DNA of 64,000 nucleotides from Bacteroidota bacterium (GCA_947488545.1 CANKZE010000004.1:1-64000); one strand, 5' to 3'; positions 9,384 to 18,429 are shown, numbered from the stretch's first letter. Numbers and translations are program-made. The notes: generated from the letters alone by a model not told the origin.

Positions 9384-10421
9384 TTATAAAATTTCAAATT
9401 TATAAACTGTTTTTTGCAAATAGGTTTCATCTTTTTTCAATACAGAATTTGGAAAATGATTATGATTTGGAGCATCGGGGAAATTTTGAGTCTCAAAACA
9501 AATACCACTATTTGATTGGTATTTTATATTTTCTTTACCAGTTAACGAATCATCATTTTTACCACCTACATAAATATGAATCGAAGGTTGATCGGTGAAA
9601 ACTATCATTTTCAAATTATTTATTTCGCTGTAAAGTGAAGCTGCAACTTTATTTTCTTTGTTTAAAACAAATGAGGTGTCTATTTTTTCTGGACATTTTT
9701 TTGCATTTGAAAAATCATATGAAGTAGAATCTACTTTTAAAAGCAAGCCCGTTGGAACATTCTCATTATCCGTTTCTAAAACTGTACTGGAGTTAATGTA
9801 TAAATCTTGATTTGCGACCGTTTCAGTAGGTCCTTCAAGATTAAAATAACTGTGATTGGTTAAATTAATAATCGTATCCTCTGAAGTTGTGGCGATGTAA
9901 TCAATACTTAATTCGTTATTTTCAGATAAAGTATAAGTGAGTTCTACATTTAAGTCGCCTGGAAAACCTCCTTCATTATTTGGACTGAAATAGGTCAATG
10001 TGATAGATGGATTTATGCCGTCAGTAAATTTTTTAACCTCCCAAATTCTTTGGCTGAAGCCAATTTTTCCGCCGTGGAGTGAATGATTATTTAGGTTTTT
10101 GTCAAGTTGGTAAACCTTATTATTTAAACTAAATAAACCTTGGTTAATTCTGCCTGAATATCTTCCTACAGTTGAACCATAATAGGGAGAACCACCGATT
10201 TCATATGATTTTATGTAATCTTCTAATGTGTCTAATCCTAAAACTACATCTATAATTTTCCCCGTTTTTAAAGGTATTTTTAAGGAAGTAATGGTAGCGC
10301 CGTAATTGATTATTTTAACTTCAATGCCATTGTTATTTTTCAATTCATAGCTATAAACAGCTTCACCATTTGGCATTATTCCAAATAATTTACTTTTCGA
10401 ATTGATGGTAACTTCAGACAT
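9384..10421 (-). CDS. galM: Aldose 1-epimerase (mutarotase)
   Basis: GalM interconverts beta- and alpha-galactose so that galactokinase gets the alpha anomer. The 345-residue protein has the family landmarks: INYGATITSLKIP near the start, GRYSGRINQG, the catalytic-region LTNHSYFNLEG, and GICFETQNFPDAPNH near the C-terminus. No signal peptide is visible, so it should be cytoplasmic, unlike some bacteroidotal mutarotases. It is the first gene of the operon; a promoter-like sequence lies just upstream (10446-10479). Confidence 0.95.
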   Translation of the reverse strand: MSEVTINSKSKLFGIMPNGEAVYSYELKNNNGIEVKIINYGATITSLKIPLKTGKIIDVVLGLDTLEDYIKSYEIGGSPYYGSTVGRYSGRINQGLFSLNNKVYQLDKNLNNHSLHGGKIGFSQRIWEVKKFTDGINPSITLTYFSPNNEGGFPGDLNVELTYTLSENNELSIDYIATTSEDTIINLTNHSYFNLEGPTETVANQDLYINSSTVLETDNENVPTGLLLKVDSTSYDFSNAKKCPEKIDTSFVLNKENKVAASLYSEINNLKMIVFTDQPSIHIYVGGKNDDSLTGKENIKYQSNSGICFETQNFPDAPNHNHFPNSVLKKDETYLQKTVYKFEIL

Positions 10422-10445
10422 TAAGACTTGTTATTTAACTTTTCC

Positions 10446-10479
10446 CAAATATATTATCTTTATCTGAAAATAAGTCAAA
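10446..10479 (-). promoter_or_regulatory. Candidate promoter of the galactan/galactose operon
   Basis: On the minus strand TTTG (10476-10479) is followed after 22 bp by TATATTTG (10446-10453), about 25 bp before the galM ATG. The -7 element fits TAnnTTTG; the spacing is slightly long. No operator palindrome is obvious, and no regulator gene adjoins the operon in this window. Confidence 0.5.
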
Positions 10480-10510
10480 ATCTAAGTGATTTTTATTTTT
10501 ACATTTTATC

Positions 10511-10966
10511 TTAAAATAAAATTGCAATTTGCTCATTTACAAACTCCAAAAACCGTTCATCTTCTGTTGTAAAAGGATCTAAAGTGTTTGAATCGATATC
10601 TATTTGACCAATATTCACCCCATTTACAAATAGTGGAACTACGATTTCCGATTTTACAGTAAAACTGCAAGCGATATAATTGTCTTGAGCAGCAACATCG
10701 GGAACAACAAAATTATTATTTGAAACCGCCACTTGACCGCAAATTCCTTTTCCAAATGGGATAACAGTATGGTCAGTTGGTGCGCCAACATAAGGGCCTA
10801 AATGTAAAGTTTGAGTTTCATGATTTGCAAAGTAAAACCCAACCCAGTTGTAATGCGCAACATTTGATTCTAAAAGCGCACAAATTTGTAATAACTTCTC
10901 CTCACGAGATCCGTTTTCTGAGTTTACAATTTCAATAACTAGAGGTTTTAATTCGGTAAATGTCAT
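10511..10966 (-). CDS. GAF-domain protein, free methionine-R-sulfoxide reductase-like
   Basis: The protein is a single GAF domain of the fRMsr (YebR) family, which reduces free methionine-R-sulfoxide. Two family cysteines are present, in GKGICGQVA and YIACSFTVKSEIV. The third, ten residues before the GKGIC cysteine in E. coli and yeast enzymes, is replaced by His (APTDHTVIP). Activity may therefore depend on a different cysteine relay, or the protein may be a ligand-binding GAF relative. An ATG at 10966 is chosen over a longer frame to 10999 because a promoter -7 element (10981-10988) lies inside the longer version. Divergent from xrtF. Confidence 0.8.
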   Translation of the reverse strand: MTFTELKPLVIEIVNSENGSREEKLLQICALLESNVAHYNWVGFYFANHETQTLHLGPYVGAPTDHTVIPFGKGICGQVAVSNNNFVVPDVAAQDNYIACSFTVKSEIVVPLFVNGVNIGQIDIDSNTLDPFTTEDERFLEFVNEQIAILF

Positions 10967-10980
10967 AATTTTAATTTTTA

Positions 10981-10988
10981 CAAAAGTA
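10981..10988 (-). promoter_or_regulatory. -7 element for the GAF/fRMsr-like gene
   Basis: TACTTTTG on the minus strand, 14 bp upstream of the chosen ATG, matches the Bacteroidota -7 consensus. A -33 TTG is not clear. It decides the start codon of the downstream gene. Confidence 0.5.
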
Positions 10989-10993
10989 TTTAA

Positions 10994-11022
10994 TTGCACT
11001 CGTCTTTTTTTATATAAATTTG
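10994..11022 (+). promoter_or_regulatory. Promoter of xrtF
   Basis: TTG (10994-10996), then 18 bp, then TAAATTTG (11015-11022). The -7 element ends 14 bp before the TTG start codon of xrtF, so the 5' leader would be very short. It lies back to back with the promoter of the divergent GAF gene. Confidence 0.55.
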
Positions 11023-11036
11023 TTAAAAATTACAAT

Positions 11037-11591
11037 TTGAAGAATTATTGGATTCAGTACAAGCCTTTTTTACTATTCTTAGTTAAATTTATTTTTTCCT
11101 ATTTGGTTTTAACCATTATATATCAATATTATTTAAATCAATTAGATATAAAAAATAATGAAGTTGATGAGTTTACCAAATTAGTTTCAACTCAAGTTGA
11201 GCAGTTACTATTGTTCTTCAACGGTGATGCTCATATCGAACTTCATCCTTCGCAACCTTGCTACAAGTTCTTTTATAATGGGAAATACGTTTCCAGAATT
11301 ATTGAAGGTTGTAATGCACTAAGTGTAATCATTCTATTTATCTCGTTTGTAATTGCATTTTCAGGGAAATTGAAAAATACGATTTACTTTATTATTTCTG
11401 GAAGTATAATTATTCATGTTTTAAATATTACCAGAATTGCACTTTTAATGGTTGCTTTTTATAATTTCCCCGAAGCCAATTTTATTTTACATGATATTTT
11501 ATTCCCATTAGTTATATATGGAGCAGTATTTATTTTGTGGATTATTTGGGTTAACAAATTTTCATTCTATGCTAAAACACCTACTAAATAA
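11037..11591 (+). CDS. xrtF: Exosortase family protein XrtF
   Basis: Exosortases are inner-membrane transpeptidase-like enzymes that recognise C-terminal sorting signals. This 184-residue protein has several membrane helices and the three family residues: Cys92 in EGCNALS, Arg133 in ITRIALL and His152 in LHDILFP. It is shorter than proteobacterial EpsH-type exosortases and fits the flavobacterial XrtF type. The start is a TTG codon; no in-frame ATG occurs before the catalytic region, and a promoter sits just upstream. It overlaps the next gene, a typical XrtF partner, by 23 bp. No candidate substrate with a PEP-CTERM-like tail is visible in the window, so its target is unknown. Confidence 0.88.
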   Translation: MKNYWIQYKPFLLFLVKFIFSYLVLTIIYQYYLNQLDIKNNEVDEFTKLVSTQVEQLLLFFNGDAHIELHPSQPCYKFFYNGKYVSRIIEGCNALSVIILFISFVIAFSGKLKNTIYFIISGSIIIHVLNITRIALLMVAFYNFPEANFILHDILFPLVIYGAVFILWIIWVNKFSFYAKTPTK

Positions 11592-12012
11592 TAAAACCAA
11601 AGTTTTTATTTTGGGCTCATTGGTGCTTTTTTTAGCATTAATTAGAATAGTTGAAGAATCACTTTTCTACGATCCTTATTTGGACTATTTTAAGTCCGAT
11701 TTCATTAATTTACCTCTACCAATTGTAAATAAATTGAAGTTATTTTTAAATTTGCTTTTCAGGTATTCATTGAATACAATAGTTTCAATTGCATTCATTC
11801 AAATTGCTTTCAAGGACATTAATTTCACCAAGTTTGTTTCCGCTTTGTATGTACTTTTATTTATTGTTTTAATAATAGTTTTCTATTTTGTTTTAGCATT
11901 TTACGCAGAGGAAAATAAAATGACTTTATTTTATATCCGTAGGTTTTTAATTCAACCGCTATTTTTATTGTTATTCATTCCTGGATATTTAATCCAAAAA
12001 CGATTAAATTAA
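11569..12012 (+). CDS. Exosortase F system-associated membrane protein
   Basis: The product is 147 residues with about four predicted membrane segments. Signature features of the XrtF-associated family are the RIVEESLFYDPYLDYFK segment after the first helix, RYSLNT in the middle and RRFLIQP near the end. Its ATG lies inside the last codons of xrtF in another frame (23-bp overlap), implying translational coupling and probably a complex of the two proteins. A longer frame to 11518 exists but sits wholly inside xrtF and lacks support. The molecular role of this family is not known to me. Confidence 0.82.
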   Translation: MLKHLLNNKTKVFILGSLVLFLALIRIVEESLFYDPYLDYFKSDFINLPLPIVNKLKLFLNLLFRYSLNTIVSIAFIQIAFKDINFTKFVSALYVLLFIVLIIVFYFVLAFYAEENKMTLFYIRRFLIQPLFLLLFIPGYLIQKRLN

Positions 12013-12050
12013 TTTTTTCTTAATTTTAATTTTCAATTTATAATGTTGAT

Positions 12051-12058
12051 TACCTTTG
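12051..12058 (+). promoter_or_regulatory. -7 element of the HYC_CC_PP / TonB / HMA gene set
   Basis: TACCTTTG fits TAnnTTTG and ends only 4 bp before the ATG at 12063, so the mRNA would be leaderless or nearly so. A matching -33 TTG is not evident. Confidence 0.4.
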
Positions 12059-12062
12059 TGAT

Positions 12063-12464
12063 ATGAATTTTAGAAAACACATTTGTATAACACTTGCGCT
12101 CTTATTGTTAGTTTCCAACATAGGGTTTGCATTTATTGTACATTATTGTGGTGATGAAATTTCTTCAATTTCATTTAAAACAAGGTTGTCAACTTCAGAA
12201 ATTGAGAAAAACTGCTGTGGTGAAATTGAAAAAAAATCAAATTGTTGCGATAATAAAGTGATGCATTTTCAAAAGAAATCGGAAACTTCATTGTCACATT
12301 TATTTTTTCAAACCTCTTTTTTTCAATTATTTACTAATGATTGGAAACCAAAAACTACAATTACAATTTCGAATTTCAAAGTAAATTCAATCCCAACTTA
12401 TTTTTGCGATGCAAATGCCCCTCCTTACTTTAAGTTGTATTCCCAATTTATATTCTACGCTTAA
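12063..12464 (+). CDS. HYC_CC_PP family protein
   Basis: The 133-residue protein has an N-terminal hydrophobic helix or signal, then HYC (residues 27-29), two vicinal cysteine pairs (51-52 and 61-62) and an APPYF segment (119-123) near the end. This is the motif order after which the HYC_CC_PP family is named. Family function is not established. Position directly before a TonB-dependent receptor and a secreted heavy-metal-associated protein suggests extracytoplasmic metal binding, possibly copper. That is an inference from context and from the cysteines. Confidence 0.75.
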   Translation: MNFRKHICITLALLLLVSNIGFAFIVHYCGDEISSISFKTRLSTSEIEKNCCGEIEKKSNCCDNKVMHFQKKSETSLSHLFFQTSFFQLFTNDWKPKTTITISNFKVNSIPTYFCDANAPPYFKLYSQFIFYA

Positions 12465-12535
12465 TTTTTATGTTTTGAAAGTTGATCACATTTCTTGTGG
12501 TTAAAAAATTCATTATAAACATAAAAATAATAAAA

Positions 12536-14548
12536 ATGCAAAAACAAATTTCAATTCTTTTGTTGCTGTTTTTTTGTTCTTATACTTCCTTTTCACAAGA
12601 TACTTTGAAGGAAATAAAAGTTCAAAATTCGAGTAAAAGTTTGCAAAAATCATTAAAACTAACTGCCAATACCACGATACTTTCAAGTAAAGAATTGTTG
12701 AAGGCGGCCTGCTGCAATTTGGCAGAGAGTTTCGAAACCAATCCCTCAATTGACGTCAATTTTTCAGATGCTTTAACGGGAACCAAACAAATAAAAATGC
12801 TTGGTTTAACAAGTCCGTATTTAATGATTACTGAAGAAAATATACCGTCGGTTCGCGGAGCTTCTCAGGCTTTCGGACTAACATTTACACCTGGAACCTG
12901 GATTGAATGCATCCAAATTACAAAAGGTGCAGGTAGCGTTGTGAACGGGTATGAGAGTATTTCAGGTCAAATTAATACTGAATTAATTAAGCCAATTAAT
13001 GACGATCCGTTTTTTATAAATGCCTTTGGATCTTCAGATTCTCGTTTTGAATTAAATACCCATTTCAACAAGAAAATATCCGACAAATGGAGTTCTAGTT
13101 TGTTCCTTCATGGAAATACTAGAATCGCCAAAAACGACATGAATAATGATGGTTTCCTAGACAATCCATTGGCCAAACAAATTAATATTTTAAATCGTTG
13201 GCAATATTCAAATGCTGAAAAAGGGTGGGTTAGTTTTACTAATTTCCGATACATGAACGACAAAAAGCAAACGGGTCAATTGGAGTTTGACCCAAATCGG
13301 GACCGATTTACAACTAATTATTGGGGTTCTGAAATCAATACTGAAAGAGTTGACATTTCAAACAAAGTGGGTTATATTTTTCCCGATATGCCTTTTCAAA
13401 GTATCGGTTTCCAAAACGCTATCAACAGTCATAATCAGGAATCTTATTTTGGTTTTAACCAATACAATATAAAACAGAAAAGTTATTATTCCAATTTTTT
13501 TTTCAACTCTATTATTGATAATACAATGAACAAATTTTCTACAGGAATTAATTTTGCCTATGATAAATATGATGAGTTTGTAAATCAGATAGATTATATT
13601 AGAACAGATAATTCTATCGGAGCTTTTTTTGAATATACTTATGATAATACTACTAATTTCAGCGCGATATTAGGCGGAAGAGTAGATAATCACAATCGAT
13701 TGGGTACTTTTTTCACCCCTCGATTGCATGTTAGATACAATCCCTGGGAAAAGAGCGTAATCCGTTTTTCCGCAGGTAGAGGAATTCGAAGTGCCAATAT
13801 TTTTGCTGAAAACCAGCAACTCTTTGGAAGTTCAAGAAACTTTGAAATAATAAATTCAGGAGGAAAAATTTATGGTTTAAATCCTGAAATAGCATGGAAT
13901 TACGGACTTAGTTTTAATCAAAAATTCGTGCTTTTTAATAGAAATGGCGATTTTGGATTTGATTTTTTCAGAACCGATTTTCAAAACCAAGTTGTGGTTG
14001 ATTTGTATCAAGGACCGCAGCAAGTGGTTTTTTATAATTTAAATGGTAAATCATTTGCAAATAGTCTACAAATTGAGTTTAATTATGAATTAGTGAAACA
14101 ATTAAATATAAGAACGGCCTATAAATATTACGACATTCAAACCGATTATCAATATGTTACTCAAGAACGACCTTTGCAGGCTAAACATCGATTTTTTGGA
14201 AATTTGGAATACCAAACTCATTTATCGGATGAAGGAAAACAATGGAAGTTTGATTTTACTATTAATTGGAATGGTAAACAAAGATTGCCTTCTACTATTT
14301 CCAATTCAGGTTTAGATTCAATGCCCGATTTTTCTCCATCATTTTCAGTAATGAACATGCAAATTTCCAGAGTATTTTCTAGTACCTTTGAAGTATATGT
14401 TGGAGGAGAAAATATTGGAAATTACAAACAAGAAAAGGCAATTTTAGGAAGTGAATATCCTTTCAGCACCGCATTTGATACTTCAATAATATACGCGCCA
14501 ATATTTGGTCAAATGTATTATGCAGGATTACGGTATAGAGTTAAATAA
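12536..14548 (+). CDS. TonB-dependent outer-membrane receptor, putative metal uptake
   Basis: The 670-residue receptor has a signal peptide (ending near FSQ, residue 21), a plug domain and a 22-strand-type barrel ending in aromatic YAGLRYRVK. The plug contains a vicinal cysteine pair (AACCNLAESF, Cys59-60) where carbohydrate receptors normally have none. There is no N-terminal CarboxypepD_reg domain and no SusD partner. Together with the flanking HYC_CC_PP and HMA genes this suggests a metal (copper-like) or metallophore substrate, which is inference. ATG 12536 is preferred over an in-frame upstream start at 12482 because the signal peptide begins there. Confidence 0.85.
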   Translation: MQKQISILLLLFFCSYTSFSQDTLKEIKVQNSSKSLQKSLKLTANTTILSSKELLKAACCNLAESFETNPSIDVNFSDALTGTKQIKMLGLTSPYLMITEENIPSVRGASQAFGLTFTPGTWIECIQITKGAGSVVNGYESISGQINTELIKPINDDPFFINAFGSSDSRFELNTHFNKKISDKWSSSLFLHGNTRIAKNDMNNDGFLDNPLAKQINILNRWQYSNAEKGWVSFTNFRYMNDKKQTGQLEFDPNRDRFTTNYWGSEINTERVDISNKVGYIFPDMPFQSIGFQNAINSHNQESYFGFNQYNIKQKSYYSNFFFNSIIDNTMNKFSTGINFAYDKYDEFVNQIDYIRTDNSIGAFFEYTYDNTTNFSAILGGRVDNHNRLGTFFTPRLHVRYNPWEKSVIRFSAGRGIRSANIFAENQQLFGSSRNFEIINSGGKIYGLNPEIAWNYGLSFNQKFVLFNRNGDFGFDFFRTDFQNQVVVDLYQGPQQVVFYNLNGKSFANSLQIEFNYELVKQLNIRTAYKYYDIQTDYQYVTQERPLQAKHRFFGNLEYQTHLSDEGKQWKFDFTINWNGKQRLPSTISNSGLDSMPDFSPSFSVMNMQISRVFSSTFEVYVGGENIGNYKQEKAILGSEYPFSTAFDTSIIYAPIFGQMYYAGLRYRVK

Positions 14549-14636
14549 TATCAATAGCAATATCAATATCAATAGCAATATCAATAGCAAATACAATAAC
14601 AATGTCAATTACAATAGCAATGTCAAATTCAAATAA
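14547..14636 (+). repeat. Degenerate hexanucleotide tandem repeat (AATAGC/AATATC type)
   Basis: Fifteen consecutive 6-bp units start exactly at the stop codon of the receptor gene. The first seven are pure AATATC or AATAGC; later units decay (AATAAC, AATGTC, AATTAC, AAATTC). It fills most of the gap to the HMA gene. The even 6-bp phase points to replication slippage. It could space or modulate expression of the downstream gene. Confidence 0.8.
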
Positions 14637-14683
14637 AAGAGAATTTTAATCAATTAATAAATTAACAATTAAAACAAACAATT

Positions 14684-15025
14684 ATGAGAAAATTAATTTT
14701 AGCAATAGTATTTATTTTAGGTGCATTTTCGATTCAAGCACAAGATAAATTAAACAAAAATGCCAAGTATGAAATTGAGGTAAATGGAAATTGTGACATG
14801 TGTCAATCCAGAATTCAAAAAGCGGCATTTTCGGTTTCAGGAGTAAAATCTGCTACTTGGATTGTTGAAACACACAAATTGAATTTAATATTAAACGAAG
14901 AGAAAGCGACTATTTTGGATGTAAAAAAAGCTGTTGCAAAAGCGGGTTATGATACAGATGAGGTAAAAGCTGCAAGCGAAAATTATGATAAATTACCGGG
15001 TTGTTGCCAATATGAAAGGAAATAA
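14684..15025 (+). CDS. Secreted heavy-metal-associated (HMA) domain protein
   Basis: This is a 113-residue protein with a signal peptide ending at IQAQ (residue 20). One ferredoxin-fold HMA domain follows, carrying the metal-binding NCDMC motif (Cys37, Cys40), and a vicinal pair near the end (LPGCCQY, Cys107-108). HMA domains of this kind bind Cu(I) or other soft metals. Because it is exported it would act in the periplasm, perhaps taking metal from the adjacent receptor. It is the third member of a set in which every protein has vicinal or CxxC cysteines. Confidence 0.85.
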   Translation: MRKLILAIVFILGAFSIQAQDKLNKNAKYEIEVNGNCDMCQSRIQKAAFSVSGVKSATWIVETHKLNLILNEEKATILDVKKAVAKAGYDTDEVKAASENYDKLPGCCQYERK

Positions 15026-15069
15026 CGAGTTAGTTTTGCGTTAATTTAATTTTAAATCACCCTAATTAA

Positions 15070-15100
15070 TTGTGTCTAAATTAAATTTTAGTTACTTTCA
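15070..15100 (+). promoter_or_regulatory. Candidate promoter of the DedA gene
   Basis: TTG (15070-15072), 20 bp, then TACTTTCA (15093-15100), which misses the -7 consensus only at the last base. It lies 44 bp upstream of the ATG at 15145. Confidence 0.35.
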
Positions 15101-15144
15101 CGCCCTATACAAATTTTGTTTTGACAAAGTAAACCAAATTATCT

Positions 15145-15849
15145 ATGAATAATTTTGATTGGACACAATTAATAAATCCTGAGTTTTATATTACCCTTCA
15201 AATCGGAGGAATACAAATTGGACTTTACATTGTCTTATTTATTGTTTTTGCTGAAACTGGACTTTTTGCAGGTTTTTTCTTGCCAGGAGATAGTCTTTTA
15301 TTCTTATCAGGAATTTATGCATCTGGTTCCGTTGCGGATGGTGTTTATCATCCCGGTTTGGTAGATCAATTTGTACATATCAATAACGATTTTTTAAATG
15401 TTCTAATATTAGTTTGCTTTGTTTCAATCGCAGGAATACTTGGAAACATGGTTGGTTATTGGTTTGGAGCAAAAAGTGGTTACTATCTTTTTAAGAAAGA
15501 AGATTCCTTTTGGTTCAAGAAAAAATACTTAGTTCAATCGAAAGATTTCTTCGAAAAATATGGTGGCAAGGCTATAATTTATGCTAGGTTTCTTCCAATA
15601 TTCAGAACTTTTGCACCAATAATTGCAGGAATTGTAGAAATGGACAGGAAAAAGTTTATGTTTTTCAATATTTTAAGTTCTTTCTTATGGGCTTCTGTAC
15701 TAATATTTTCTGGGCATTATTTATTTGGAATTTTCTTAAATTATGGAATTAATTTGAAAAATTATATTGAATATATTGTTATTGGAATTATTCTAATTTC
15801 AACATTACCAGTGGTACTTAAACTCTTGAAAAAAACAGTAGTTAAATAA
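15145..15849 (+). CDS. DedA family membrane protein
   Basis: The 234-residue polytopic protein has the DedA/VTT (SNARE-associated) domain. Conserved parts include ETGLFAGFFLPGDSLLFLSG near the N-terminus, GNMVGYWFG in the middle, and the YARFLPIFRTFAPIIAG re-entrant motif with its functional Arg residues. Bacterial DedA proteins are linked to lipid-carrier recycling (undecaprenyl phosphate flipping), proton-motive-force balance and envelope integrity; which of these applies here is not shown by the sequence. It converges with groEL at a shared terminator (15872-15906). Confidence 0.9.
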   Translation: MNNFDWTQLINPEFYITLQIGGIQIGLYIVLFIVFAETGLFAGFFLPGDSLLFLSGIYASGSVADGVYHPGLVDQFVHINNDFLNVLILVCFVSIAGILGNMVGYWFGAKSGYYLFKKEDSFWFKKKYLVQSKDFFEKYGGKAIIYARFLPIFRTFAPIIAGIVEMDRKKFMFFNILSSFLWASVLIFSGHYLFGIFLNYGINLKNYIEYIVIGIILISTLPVVLKLLKKTVVK

Positions 15850-15871
15850 TTTTATAGTTTATTAAAAAAAC

Positions 15872-15906
15872 AAAAATCCGCTTCATCATTGACGAAGCGG
15901 ATTTTT
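15872..15906. terminator. Bidirectional intrinsic terminator between DedA and groEL
   Basis: A 13-bp inverted repeat (AAAAATCCGCTTC at 15872-15884, its complement at 15894-15906) with a 9-base loop has A and T tracts on both flanks. It can end both convergent transcripts. Confidence 0.85.
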
Positions 15907-15926
15907 TATTTTGAATGTAATCTCAA

Positions 15927-17591
<1,665 letters not shown>

Positions 17592-17626
17592 TTATTAAAT
17601 TAATATTTTTCTTTTATTTATTTTTT

Positions 17627-17655
17627 CTCCTTCCCTTCGGGGAGGATGGGAGGGG
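17627..17655. repeat. GC-rich hairpin repeat after groES (TCCC-TTCG-GGGA core)
   Basis: A G/C-rich island in an AT-rich gap has the stem-loop CCC-TTCG-GGG inside a CTCCTTCCCTTCGGGGAGG-like unit, followed by ATGGGAGGGG. It abuts the groES stop codon. It resembles a common flavobacterial intergenic repeat. On the mRNA (minus strand) the loop reads CGAA. Confidence 0.55.
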
Positions 17656-17656
17656 A

Positions 17657-17932
17657 TTATATTATCGCAAGAATATCGTCTTCACGCATAATTAGATAAT
17701 CTTTACCTTCTAATTTTAATTCTGTACCAGCATATTTACCATACAATACAGTATCACCAATTTTAACTGTCATAGTGTGGTCTTTAGTTCCAGCACCAAC
17801 AGCAACTACAGTTCCTTTTTGAGGTTTTTCTTTGGCAGTGTCTGGGATAAAAATACCAGAAGCTGTTTTTGTTTCTGCCGCTACAGGTTCAATTAGAACT
17901 CGATCTGAAAGAGGTTTGATGTTTAAACTCAT
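17657..17932 (-). CDS. groS: Co-chaperonin GroES (10 kDa)
   Basis: The 91-residue product caps GroEL. The family pattern is complete: [12 protein letters not shown] at the start, the mobile loop [23 protein letters not shown], and [10 protein letters not shown] at the end. It is first in the groES-groEL transcript. Upstream there is no CIRCE operator and no TAnnTTTG box, but a sigma-54-like sequence (17975-17994) is present. A terminator of the preceding secG gene separates the two units. Confidence 0.98.
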   Translation of the reverse strand: MSLNIKPLSDRVLIEPVAAETKTASGIFIPDTAKEKPQKGTVVAVGAGTKDHTMTVKIGDTVLYGKYAGTELKLEGKDYLIMREDDILAII

Positions 17933-17974
17933 AATAATATATTTTAATTGTTTATTGAAATTTTATGAAATTGT

Positions 17975-17994
17975 ATTTTCAGAAATTGTGCCAA
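17975..17994 (-). promoter_or_regulatory. Candidate sigma-54 (-24/-12) promoter of groES-groEL
   Basis: The minus strand reads TTGGCACAATTTCTGAAAAT. The -24 half (TTGGCAC) is perfect. At the correct distance the -12 half reads CTGA instead of TTGC, keeping the TG. It is 42 bp upstream of the groES ATG. A sigma-54 activator gene lies 2 kb away (19859). The usual Bacteroidota -7 box is absent from this gap. Confidence 0.55.
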
Positions 17995-18020
17995 TGTGTT
18001 AATTATGACAATTTTACCTA

Positions 18021-18052
18021 AAAAAAATGCCAGCATTGACAGGCTGGCATTT
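18021..18052 (-). terminator. Intrinsic terminator of secG
   Basis: A 10-bp perfect stem (AAATGCCAGC at 18025-18034, complement at 18043-18052) has an 8-base loop. On the minus strand it is followed by seven T residues. It ends the miaB-to-secG transcript before groES. Confidence 0.85.
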
Positions 18053-18070
18053 AATATTTTGAAAAAATAA

Positions 18071-18427
18071 TTATTTTTTTGTTGGAACTGCAGGCGTTGG
18101 AGCAGATTGTGCTGGCGCAGCTGGAGTTGCAGGTGTAGCAGTTGCAGGTGCTGCTTTTTGTGTTGTATCTATAATTTTAGAATCAGAATCACCGAATGAA
18201 TCTGTAAAACTTAGGTAAGAGAATAATACTAATGCAGTTAGAATCATCGCTAAAATCCATGTGCTTTTATCTAAAAAGTCAGTAGTTTTTTGAACACCAC
18301 CCATCATTTGCGATCCTCCTAATGAAGAAGACAATCCACCACCTTTAGGGTTTTGAACCATAATTACTACAATTAGTAAAAAACATACTATTGTTATTAA
18401 TACTAAAAAAATTGAAAATGTACTCAT
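18071..18427 (-). CDS. secG: Preprotein translocase subunit SecG
   Basis: SecG is the small third subunit of the SecYEG channel. The 118-residue protein has two membrane helices flanking the conserved MVQNPKGGGLSSSLGGSQMM loop region, where the Gly/Ser-rich segment is diagnostic. The C-terminus is an Ala/Pro/Thr-rich tail of about 30 residues (ending PAVPTKK), longer than in E. coli and probably unstructured. It starts 2 bp after the upstream TPR gene. Confidence 0.92.
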   Translation of the reverse strand: MSTFSIFLVLITIVCFLLIVVIMVQNPKGGGLSSSLGGSQMMGGVQKTTDFLDKSTWILAMILTALVLFSYLSFTDSFGDSDSKIIDTTQKAAPATATPATPAAPAQSAPTPAVPTKK

Positions 18428-18429
18428 TG

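Noticed and set aside
12482-12535. Longer N-terminus of the TonB receptor
   Set aside because: It would put 18 residues before a normal signal peptide.
14547-14636. CRISPR array
   Set aside because: Units are only 6 bp with no spacers; no cas genes nearby.
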